A DNA stretch of 10,614 bases. Source: Ophiosphaerella korrae (lineage: Eukaryota; Ascomycota; Dothideomycetes; Pleosporales; Phaeosphaeriaceae). Under the pieces are notes generated by a model. That model searched no databases. It was not told the origin of the DNA and saw nothing but the letters and a program-made list of their open reading frames with translations. The stretch lies in contig JALNQF010000940.1 in assembly GCA_028456385.1 (NCBI GenBank), positions 1 to 10,614 of the forward strand, given 5' to 3'. Shown in pieces: positions 1 through 7,318 of the stretch. Positions within the stretch are counted from its first letter, which is position 1. Every line of letters starts with the position of its first letter. The translations under genes were made by a program, and so were the position numbers.

Positions 1-581
1 GATAGATTTATAAAAGAAATCTAGAGACTAGTAGATAGCTACTACTTAGTAAAAGAATAGTAAGATAAAGAATACTAGATACGTAAAGTAGAGTAAACCT
101 AGTAATATAAATTATTATATACTAATAATATTTAGGCGCTAATTATTAAAGATTTAGTATTAATATAAGAACTATAATACTAGCTATACTTATATAACCT
201 AAACTATCTACTACTATTATAGATAGGATATTACTATAACAACTACTTTACTTACTATTCTAATAAGATAAGATCTAGATATTTCTTTTATAAGAGATCT
301 AGATATAAATAGAACTAAGAAGAGTATATAAATATAAGATATAAATAATACCTATAGGATAGGTAGGAAGCTAAGTACTTTCTAAGTATAACTAAAGAAG
401 ATATAAATATAAGTAAGATACTTATAAATAACTAATATATTAATATAATCTAGTAAAACTATACACTAGAGAAGTATAAATAAAATAAAGAGATTAAGAT
501 ACTCTAAGGATTTTAGTAAAAGATAAATAAAGATTATAAAATTAAGTCTTTTTTAAGTAAATAGCTAATACTAGATATATA
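1..581 (+). other. Probable gag remnant or leader of element 1, unresolved
   Basis: This stretch has no recognisable protein. It lies where gag should be, directly upstream of the protease of element 1, and has the same RIP composition (TA-rich, almost no CA or TG). I looked for a CCHC zinc knuckle allowing Cys and His codons to have become TAT/TAC and found no convincing spacing in any frame. A perfect 12-nt direct repeat, AGATCTAGATAT, occurs at 271-282 and 295-306, offset by 24 nt. The assignment to gag is an inference from gene order. Confidence 0.35.
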
Positions 582-935
582 TCTAGAAGCTATAACGCTA
601 TTAACGCTAAAAGACTTATTAAACTCCTAGTAAGAATAAAAGGAGAAAAAATAAAAGTATTAGTAGATTTAGAGTTCTTTATAAACCTAATTATACTAGA
701 AGTAGTAGAATAAGTAAGACTCTAACTATAAGTAAAGAAAATACTATATCTAATCTATATCGCGAATAGATAACTAATACTAGAGAACCTAATAGTTAGT
801 AATAAAGCAACTATAGAGATTATTATTTAAAGATATAGTATAAGGATTACTCTAAACGTATTAGTTTTAGCTAATAAAAATATTATACTAAGACTCCTAT
901 AGCTATAAAAGTTAAATCTCTAAGTTAATTAAAAA
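582..935 (+). pseudogene. Element 1 retroviral-type aspartic protease, broken
   Basis: Frame 3. The retropepsin domain would cut the Gag-Pol polyprotein. The line KIKVLVD at 648-668 followed by a phenylalanine-rich FFINLI tract matches the Gypsy protease active-site strand (VLVDSGS-NFI). The Asp codon GAT at 666-668 survives, but the next two codons read Leu and Glu (669-674) where Ser-Gly is expected, both explained by C-to-T or G-to-A changes. Near the C-terminus (about 879-932) a run reads IILRLL, two stop-containing codons and an N-stop pair, matching the family ILGLPWL...NPxxNW block with Trp and Gln turned into stops. An eight-A run (931-938) follows. The reading frame changes from 3 to 1 somewhere between about 935 and 1140. 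Confidence 0.8.
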
Positions 936-1140
936 AAACTAGAACCTCTTGTTTAATAACTATAAAGACGTATATAGATCTAAGCCTACGTATTAGTAGT
1001 GTTTAATAGTAGATAAGAAGGTACTATAGAAGATAGTAGCTTTAATAGTAACTTATTAAGAAAGAATAAGTAACTCTATAAGTACTAGTAGGGCGCTAAG
1101 CTAAGAAGTAAAAGTAAAAGAGTAACGTATAACTTTTAAA

Positions 1141-1925
1141 ATCCTAGAATAATATAAGAAGTTTAGCTACTTATTTATAGGAGAGATAGATACACTAGTA
1201 TTACCTAAGTACTAACTTTAAGACTATACAATTAAGTTATAAGAAAGAAAGGAGCTACCTTTTAGGCCTATTTACTAATTAATAGAGAGTAAATTAGTAA
1301 TACTCTAGGAAAGACTAAATAGAGACCTAAAGAAAAGATATATACAAGAATCCTTATTATTAGTAGGATTTCTAATTCTCTTTATACTAAAGAAGAAGAG
1401 ACTACTAAAGATATACGTAAACTACTAAAAACTAAATAATATTATAGTAAAAGACTAATACCTACTACTAAATATAGATAAACTCTAAGATAAGCTAAGC
1501 TAAGCTAAGATTTTTATAAAGCTAGACCTAAAGGATAGATACTACCTAATAAGAATTAAAGTAAGTAAAGAGTAAAAGATAGCGTTCTAAACACGCTATA
1601 GATATTATAAGTATATAGTAATACCTTTTAGACTAATAAATATACTAGTAACGTTCTAAAGACTAATTAATAATATATTATAAGAATACTTAGATAAGTT
1701 TATTATAGCTTACTTAGATAATATACTAATATATTCTAAAGAAGAAAGTAAGTACGTAGAGTAAGTAATAATAGTACTATAGTACTTAGACTAATACAAC
1801 TTATAACTAAAGCTAGAGAAATACAAATAGTATAAGATAGAAGTAGAGTTTCTAGGATATATAATAGGTATTAATAAAGTTAAGATAAGCTAAAAAAAGA
1901 TTAAAGTAGTAGAGGAATAAAAAGA
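1141..1925 (+). pseudogene. Element 1 reverse transcriptase, broken
   Basis: Frame 1. The RT domain of Gypsy Pol would copy the element RNA into cDNA. Recognisable blocks in order are the linker before the palm (about 1141-1300), FLILFILKKK at about 1369-1398 matching the finger motif PILFVKKKDG, the remnant of CVDYR-LN at about 1411-1437, KIFIKLDL at 1507-1530 with the motif A Asp GAC at 1525-1527, IPFRLIN at 1621-1641 matching MPFGLTNAP, and AYLDNILIYSK at 1708-1740. The catalytic box YLDD reads YLDN: its first Asp is kept (1717-1719) and the second is Asn (1720-1722), as expected from TG to TA. The thumb and connection, VEFLGYIIGI, lies at about 1846-1872. In-frame TAA/TAG codons fall on family Gln and Trp positions. 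Confidence 0.92.
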
Positions 1926-2100
1926 ACCTAAGATAGTTAAAGATATATAATTATTCCTAGGAATTATTAACTTTAACTAATACTTTATAGAAAGATTTTT
2001 AAAGAAAGTATTACTACTTATAAAGCTTATAAAAATAGATATAATATAAAAATAAAAAGTAGAGTAGAAATAAGCTTATAAAGAACTTAAGTAAGCCTAT

Positions 2101-2520
2101 ATTATACTACTAGTTCTAAAGTAATTTTATAGTAATAAGACCTTAATTATTAAGAATAATATATCTAATCTAGCTTATAGAGTAATAGCGCTATAAGAGT
2201 ATAAAAGGAAATAGTATCTAATTATATACTATTTAAGGAAGTTTATAGAATAAGAGGAAAGATATAATATATATAATAAAGAGCTACTAGTAATAGTTAA
2301 TATACTTAAATATTAGAGAGTATACGCTAAAAGCGTAGTAGAAGTAATTATTAAGATAGATTATAAGAACCTAATATACTTTATAACAAGTAAGAAGTTA
2401 AAAGATAAGTAGATATAATAGTTAGAACTACTAGGATAGTATAAATTTAAGATCTAGTACGTACTAAGTAAGGAAAATAGCTAAGTAGACGCGCTTAGCT
2501 AAAGATATAATATTATAGGA
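2101..2520 (+). pseudogene. Element 1 RNase H domain, broken
   Basis: Frame 1, continuous with the RT. RNase H would degrade the RNA strand of the RNA:DNA hybrid. The first catalytic block (TDAS in the family) reads NNIS at 2155-2166, so the Asp codon has become AAT (2158-2160). The block YNIYNKELL follows at about 2262-2289, with the catalytic Glu GAG kept at 2281-2283. The TDHKNL block reads I-D-Y-K-N-L at 2356-2373 with the Asp kept (2359-2361) and His turned to Tyr. The typical domain end VDALS-stop-R is at 2485-2505. Length and order match the Gypsy family. Stops replace Trp in the KYWRVY-like segment and Gln elsewhere. Confidence 0.88.
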
Positions 2521-2640
2521 AAAAAACAAGTAGTAGAAGAAGCTATACTCTAAGATAATAAATAAAGATATATAGTATAAAATACACGACTAGTAAAAGA
2601 GTAAAAAATTAATAACTTAGTTAAGATTATAAATAAGGTT

Positions 2641-3735
2641 CTAGAAGAATTATAAGAAGTAATTATATAATAATACTATAATAACCTAGTATATAGGTAC
2701 CTAGAGATTGTATAAATAATAGAACTAATCTAGAAGAACTATAGATTTAGTAAAATAAAGAAGAAAGTAACGTAGTTTATTAAGGAATACGTAGATTACT
2801 AGATAAATAAGTATAAGATATATACACCCTATAGAGAAATACAAGTAATTAAGATATTAAAAGAACTATAGATAGACGTTATAATAGACTTTATTATAGG
2901 ACTACTAACGTTAAAAGACCTAGTAATAAGAATAGGATATAATATAGTAATAGTAATTATAGACTAATTTACGAAATACACTAAGATAGAGAAATTCTAA
3001 AGTAACTATATAGTAGATTAGCTAAGATATGTGCTACAAGACGTACTAATATAAAGATATAAGATACTAAAAAGTATTATTAGTAATAGAGATAAGCTTT
3101 TTACGTCTAATTACTAGATAACGCTACTTATAGTAATAGGTACAAAAAGAAAGCTATTAATAGCCTATTACCTATAAATAAATAGATAGATAGAATAGAC
3201 TAATAGGACGTTAAAAACATACGTAAAGATTTATAGTAATTAGAAGTAAAATAATTAGGTATTACTATTACCTATAGTATAATTAGCGTATAATAACAAG
3301 TACTTAAAAGTAATAAGTAAAATACTATATTTTATAAACTATAGAATATACCCTAATTTATTTAAGAGAATACTACTAGGACCTAAGATAGAGGTAGTAT
3401 TAGTTAGAGTAGAAGATATATAAGAACTCTATAATAAAATAAGATAAAAACTAAAAAAAGCTTAGAAATAAAGTATTTTATATATTAATTAAAAATAAAA
3501 AATAGTACTTTAGCTAAAAGAAAGAGATAAAGCGTATCTTTATATAAAGAATCTATAGATAAAGTAACTTAGTAAAGGACTAGACTATATTAAAGTTAGA
3601 CTATTTTTAGTTAAAGAAGATAATAAGCTAGTAATAAAAACACTAGAACTACCTAAAAATACTAAGGTATACCCTAAGTTCTATATAAGCCTACTAGAAC
3701 TAGCTAATCTAAAAATACTAGTATAGTAATAATTC
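2641..3735 (+). pseudogene. Element 1 integrase (HHCC, DD35E, GPY/F), broken
   Basis: Frame 1. The integrase would insert the cDNA into the genome. In the N-terminal zinc-binding region the two Cys codons of C-x2-C have become TAC (2788-2790 and 2797-2799) and the His codons read TAC/TAT near 2674-2700. The catalytic core has its first Asp kept in IDFI (GAC 2887-2889), the second Asp changed to Asn in ISNRD (AAT 3085-3087), and the Glu kept (GAA 3193-3195). The second and third positions are separated by exactly 35 codons, the family DD35E spacing. The C-terminal GPY/F module is seen as LDYIKV followed by R-L-F (3598-3606), and the FHISLLEP block as FYISLLELA at 3679-3705. Position numbers come from hand counting. 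Confidence 0.92.
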
Positions 3736-3762
3736 TAAAATTAGAAAGAGGAGGATAATAAG

Positions 3763-3930
3763 TTTAAAGTTAAAGACTTATAGAGATATTAAGAAATAGG
3801 ATATAATACTTTCTAAAGTATATAGTTTCTTTAAAAGTAGCTAGTAAAATAGAAAGGCTACTTAGTAAGTAAAAATATATAAGAACCTAAAGCTAATCTA
3901 TAGAATTATTAGTAGATACTTAAGAAAGTA
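3763..3930 (+). pseudogene. Element 1 chromodomain at integrase C-terminus, broken
   Basis: Frame 1, directly after the integrase. A chromodomain binds methylated histone H3 tails and directs chromovirus integration, typically to heterochromatin. The segment starts with FKVKDL at 3763-3780 (family EVExIL). It is followed by LVK-stop-KGY at 3841-3861, N-I-stop-E-P at 3874-3888 and ANL-stop-N-Y at about 3892-3909, which is the family signature YLVKWKGY...NTWEPxxNL. Both signature Trp codons are stops here (TAG 3850-3852, TAA 3880-3882), as TGG becomes TAG/TAA under RIP. The N-terminal half seems longer than usual. The frame runs on with a basic tail to about 4060, and the original stop cannot be told from mutation-made ones. 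Confidence 0.87.
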
Positions 3931-4100
3931 AGAAGTAAGTATAATATACTAGGATATATAGTATATATAAAGCTATAGCTAGGATATAATAGATATATTA
4001 GTAGAAAAAAGTTCTATAATAAACCTAACTATATAAAGTCTATAAAGTACTTTTAGTTATAATAAACTTGTCTAATAAGCTAATAGTAGACTAGATAGTA

Positions 4101-4110
4101 GGAGAAGAGG
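4101..4110 (+). other. Putative polypurine tract of element 1
   Basis: A ten-base all-purine run, GGAGAAGAGG, sits immediately before the proposed start of the 3' LTR. In LTR retrotransposons the polypurine tract primes plus-strand DNA synthesis and always abuts the 3' LTR. The position and composition fit, but other short purine runs occur nearby. Confidence 0.5.
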
Positions 4111-4590
4111 TAATATTAATAGTAGTAGTAGAATAGTTAAGAACTATAATAGGCTTACTAGGGTTAACTTCCTAGTAGCCTAAGGGTTATTAGTAGATTA
4201 AGAGGTAATAATAAAAAGCTTATATTATAATCTATAATAGGCTATAAATAATAGAAGATGTTTTATAACTATCTTAGTATTATCTCTTGTAGTTAATAAT
4301 TAAATTACTAATACTATCCTAATAATACGTATCTTACTACTTATATCTTCTTACTAATCTGTAATCTATTACTTGTATTTATTCTTAGTAACTATAGATT
4401 ATAGATTACTAATCTATTAATCTATAATTAGTTTCTATCTATACACTTAATAGATTAGGGGATTACTTACGTATCCTAATTATAAGTAGTTTCTTAATTA
4501 AAGTTATTACCTTGCTTGTCTTATACTTTATTAGTACCTAAGTTAAGACTAATTAGTTTTATCTTGATTTCTCTTGTTACTCTTATAATA
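4111..4590 (+). repeat. 3' LTR of element 1 (LTR copy A)
   Basis: This is the long terminal repeat of about 480 bp that closes element 1. The right end is set by comparison with an inverted copy at 6862-7318: similarity runs up to CTTATAATA (4582-4590) and then stops abruptly, as expected at an LTR end (ancestral ending ...ACA, now ATA). The left end is set by the purine tract and by weak similarity of the first bases (TAATATTAA) with the other copy. A TATA-like GCTATAAATA at 4241-4250 could be the U3 promoter element. The segment carries 8 of about 18 TpG dinucleotides left in the whole window, but only one CpA. Confidence 0.7.
4152..4180. repeat. Imperfect hairpin in the LTR U3 region
   Basis: Arms GGCT-T-ACTAGG and CCTAGT-AGCC pair over ten base pairs with one bulged T, around a loop containing GTTAAC. 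It is among the more GC-rich spots of the LTR. The corresponding sequence in the inverted LTR copy (about 7255-7290) is recognisable, but its arms have been eroded by transitions, so the hairpin is not conserved there. Confidence 0.5.
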
Positions 4591-5156
4591 AGAACTTACG
4601 CTAAAACCTTATTACCTTTTTACTCTAACTCTAACGCTAGGTATAAGGCCTTATAATAAGTACGCTCTTTAGTAGATTTTAATATTTTCTTATTACGTAG
4701 TATATAAGTAATAATAATAGAAAGAAGTTTTTTATTATTATTAACCTTTTTATAAAACTTTTTATAAGTTTAATTAAGAGACTCCTAAGTTATACTAATA
4801 TAGAGATACTTTATATAAGTATACTTAGTATACTTTAGAGTAGAATCTAGTATAACTAAATAAAGAATACCTAAAAAAAAATAATATAGATAAAGTATTT
4901 TAGAAATATAGTTTATAGTAAAGATTTCTAATAAGAAATAAAGTCTATAAGACTATAAGAGAGGCGATATTATAGTAAGATAGTTTTTAACTAAAAGGTA
5001 GAGTAAACTACTTAAAAGCTAGACTTAGCTAATAGAGGCCTAGGCCTAAGAATAGACCTAGCGTAAGAAAGAGGGATAGTATTACAATACTAAGTAGTAA
5101 GTAAGCTATTATATTATACGTAATTAGGCTAAGTAATATAGCGTAGTAGAATACGT
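4591..5156. other. Unassigned AT-rich interval with a GC-richer spot
   Basis: No gene recognised. The + strand is T/C-rich from 4591 to about 4760 and A/G-rich after about 4850. A perfect 12-nt palindrome, AGGCCTAGGCCT, lies at 5036-5047 in the most GC-rich patch of the window. TAGTATTACAATACTA (5078-5093 approximately) would be a perfect palindrome if its central AC were GC. I looked for transposase and pol motifs on both strands and could not name any. It may be flanking sequence into which element 1 inserted, or another decayed repeat. Confidence 0.5.
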
Positions 5157-5296
5157 AACTATTTAGTAGTAAATACTCTAGAATAAGCGCTCTAGAGTAA
5201 ATACTCTAGAGTAAGTACTTAGAAATAAGTACTCTAGAGTAAACGCTCTAGAGTAAGCGCTTAGAAATAAGCGCTTTATAGTAAGTATATAGGAAT
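5157..5296. repeat. 14-bp minisatellite, about 10 units
   Basis: Ten consecutive 14-bp units can be laid out without gaps: starts at 5157, 5171, 5185, 5199, 5213, 5227, 5241, 5255, 5269 and 5283. The core is AAGCGCTCTAGAGT with variants AAGTACTCTAGAGT, AAATACTCTAGAGT and AAGCGCTTAGAAAT; the first and last units are the most diverged. The unit length is not a multiple of three, so it is not a coding repeat. Within the unit the GCGC position is either CG or TA and never TG or CA, which is informative about the mutation process. It lies between element 1 and element 2. Confidence 0.88.
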
Positions 5297-5509
5297 ATTA
5301 ATAGACTTTTATAAACTATTATATTTAATCTCTTCTTTACTTCTTATCTTAATAGCGTATTATAACTAATACTTTAATTAGATTCTTATCTACTTATTAA
5401 TACTTATATACCTTATAATACTCTAATAAAAGCTAACTATTAATTAAGTTAAGTAACTATCTTATTTATTAACTTTACCTATTTTATAGAAGCTTACTTA
5501 CTCTTATTA
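5297..5509. other. Pyrimidine-skewed interval, no recognised gene
   Basis: The + strand is rich in T and C and poor in G here, opposite to the purine-rich + strand of the pol remnants on both sides. This may mean a decayed minus-strand coding sequence or simply another repeat. Near 5402-5440 a frame 2 reading resembles the YHP...ERAN block of integrase, but the distance to the next solid block is too long for the family, so I did not include it in element 2. Confidence 0.4.
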
Positions 5510-6235
5510 CTTTTACTTAGTTCTAAAGTCTTAATATAAAATAACTAAGTATAACTACTACTTATAGTATAGTTAGTATACAATAGCGTAAATAATATAG
5601 TAACTAGAGTATTACATTTTTTTATAAACTATAGATTTAACCCTAGTATATATTAAATACTAAGACCTAAGGAATCCTAGTTACTAAGAGGATAAAACCT
5701 TATAAATAGACTTAAAGAGATATATAATTAATTAAGATAGGACGTAGAATTCCTATACAATTAAATAGTAAAGTACTATAATAAAAAATACTAAAAAAGA
5801 CTTTAATTTAAAAAGAGAGAAAAGGTATAGTTAGTATAAAAAAATATTAAGAGTAAATAACTAAGTTTAAAACTAGACTATATTAAAATAAAACTATATA
5901 AAATTAAGAAGAAAGTTATACTAGTTATATTTAAACTAAAGCTACTTAATAAGATAAGGATATACCTAACCTTTTATATAGTACTACTTAAGATAGTACT
6001 ATAGAATATAGAACTACTAGTATATAAAGTAGAAATATATAGAGAATAAGAAGAATAAAAAGTTAAAAAAATTCTATAATATTAGTTCTATAATAGTAAG
6101 AACTACTACTTAGTAAGATAAATAGGTATAGATAAAAAAGGGTAAATATAAGAAGATATATAGGAACTAGAAGATAACTTTAATTACTTTAAGAAACTAG
6201 AAGAGTTCTAAAATTAAAACCTTTTAGACTACTTT
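5510..6235 (+). pseudogene. Element 2 integrase C-terminus plus chromodomain, broken
   Basis: Frame 2 throughout, with no indel detected. From about 5537 the reading N-N-stop-V-stop-LLLIV-stop-LVYNS matches the end of the Gypsy integrase core (DDWVxLLPxAQFAYNS), with Trp and Gln turned into stops. FFINYRFNP at 5618-5644 matches FFANYGxxP. LDYIKI followed by K-L-Y (5891-5899) is the GPY/F module, and TFYIVLLKI at 5969-5995 is FHISLLEP. A chromodomain follows at about 6056-6205 with YLVR-stop-I-G (6107-6127) and stop-E-L-E-D-N at 6161-6178 for its Trp and NL signatures. It is clearly a different element from element 1. Upstream domains are absent, so the copy is 5'-truncated or interrupted. Confidence 0.85.
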
Positions 6236-6280
6236 ATAGTAAACTAAAAAAATTAATATTACTACTACTAGATAGAGACG

Positions 6281-6861
6281 TAATAGGAATACTTAATATA
6301 ATAAGAGTAGCCTCTACTATAGCTTTAAAATTAAGCTTAAACTCTATAAAAGTATTTTATATAATAAACTTCTTATTATTTAAAGCTTTTATCTTATAAA
6401 GATAAACTAGATAAGTATAATTTTCTACTTATATACTTAGAATGTAATTACGTTCTTTTTTAGCTTTAGTAATCTATCTAGATAGTTTATCTTAAGTATA
6501 GTTAATAGCTCTCTCTATTATAAATAAGTATAAATATATAAATAAGTATTATTAACCTATACTTTATAAAAGATATACTAAAAAGATTATAAGATATATA
6601 AGTATTAGTATAAATATATACCTTATAAGCTTTACTATATTTTAAAGAAATATACTCTATAAGAAGATTTAAAGATTTATAATAAGAATAAAGAAATATA
6701 GTAATACTATAACGTAATATAAAATCTACTAATTAAAGATAATAAAAGGTAGATTTAGTAGGTATAAGAGAAGATAAGAAGCTCTATATTAATAAGGAAA
6801 CTAGGTTAATAACTTTAGCTCTAGAATAGATAAACTAGAGCTTACTTAAAAGGAAAGATAG
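6281..6861 (+). other. Possible LTR or 3' flank of element 2
   Basis: No coding content recognised. It follows the chromodomain frame of element 2, where a 3' LTR is expected. Visible items are an AGTAGAGGCTACT-like inverted pair at about 6305-6319, a TATA-like run near 6341, and a perfect 12-bp palindrome CTATCTAGATAG at about 6475-6486. Calling it an LTR is an inference from position. A matching 5' copy would be needed to prove it, and none is visible in this window. Confidence 0.3.
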
Positions 6862-7318
6862 TATTATAAGTATAATAAGAGAAATAGAGATAGAGCTAAT
6901 TAGTCTTAACTTAGGTACTAACAAAGTATAGGATAAGTAAGGTAATAACTTTAATTAGGAAACTACTTATAACTAGGATACGTAGTAGTAATCTATAATT
7001 ACGTATAAATAGATTAGAGTAATCTATAATTATATATAAATAGATTAGTAGTAATCTATAGTATTAAATAAATAGATTTATATAAGTATATAGTTAATAA
7101 AATATATATTATTAGGATAGTATTAGTAATCTAATTTCTAACCTAGAACGCTAATACTTAATATTATATTTACAAATTAACTATTATTTATAGTTATTAC
7201 TAATTTTAAAATAAGCTTTAATTATTACCTTATAATCTACTAATACTCTTTAAAGGTTATTAAGAAGTTAACTCTAGTATACTTGTTATAATTTAAATAA
7301 AAAAGACTTTAATAGTTA
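6862..7318 (-). repeat. Inverted LTR (copy B) of the element 1 family
   Basis: The reverse complement aligns with LTR A (4111-4590) along its length. Shared landmarks include the 20-nt TTAGTACCTAAGTTAAGACT near 4530-4549, TATAAGTAGTTTC, AATACTATCCTAATAATA, and TAATCTACTAATA near the U3 side. Differences are mostly transitions, as expected when two copies suffer RIP independently. The end is sharp at 6862. The start near 7318 is less certain. No purine tract, primer-binding site or minus-strand pol is visible next to it, so it looks like a solo LTR or fragment. The flanks do not show an obvious 5-bp target duplication. Confidence 0.75.
6987..7081. repeat. Three 31-32 bp tandem units inside LTR B
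   Basis: Three units begin with AGTAATCTATA at 6987, 7018 and 7050 and end with AAATAGATT. Each unit is itself an inverted repeat, with AATCTAT at one end and ATAGATT at the other. LTR A has a related but more rearranged cluster of AATCTAT motifs at about 4355-4460, so the repeats belong to the LTR family rather than to this insertion site. Confidence 0.75.

Larger units (their letters stand above)
1..4590 (+). mobile_element. Element 1: RIP-inactivated Ty3/Gypsy chromovirus, 3' part
   Basis: A retrotransposon on the + strand whose 5' end lies outside the window or is unrecognisable. The order protease, RT, RNase H, integrase, chromodomain, polypurine tract and LTR is that of a Ty3/Gypsy chromovirus (Metaviridae). 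Protease reads in frame 3 (from about 582). RT through chromodomain reads in frame 1 without interruption from about 1141 to about 3960, apart from TAA/TAG codons at family Gln and Trp positions. The lack of indels over 2.8 kb means the copy was killed by point mutation. Only the 3' LTR is present here. Positions 1-581 should hold the end of gag, but I could not find a zinc knuckle there, so that stretch is assigned by position only. Confidence 0.85.
5510..6861 (+). mobile_element. Element 2: 5'-truncated chromovirus remnant
   Basis: This entry groups the integrase-chromodomain remnant with the sequence after it. Only the 3' end of pol remains. A purine-rich GATAGAGACG (6271-6280) followed by TAATAGGAAT could be a polypurine tract and LTR start, with a TATA-like CTCTATAAAAG near 6341-6351, but no second LTR copy was found to prove this. 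The right boundary is taken as the edge of the inverted LTR at 6862 and is uncertain. The body is RIP-mutated like element 1. Confidence 0.55.

Noticed and set aside
1493..1508. Short TAAGC tandem as a separate repeat.
   Set aside because: It falls inside the RT frame at the DKLS-stop-AKIF block and is explained by coding sequence plus RIP.
1141..3960. Reassigned stop codons (a ciliate-like code where TAA/TAG mean Gln) would open the pol frame.
   Set aside because: The in-frame stops also stand at conserved Trp positions, such as both chromodomain Trp codons (3850-3852 and 3880-3882). His, Cys and Asp codons are changed in the same direction too. RIP explains all of these; a code change does not.
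5402..5509. Upstream integrase core (YHP...ERAN block) of element 2 in frame 2.
   Set aside because: Some residues fit, but the distance to the solid NNWV block at 5540 is about 12 or more codons too long for the family, and the interval is pyrimidine-skewed unlike the rest of the element.
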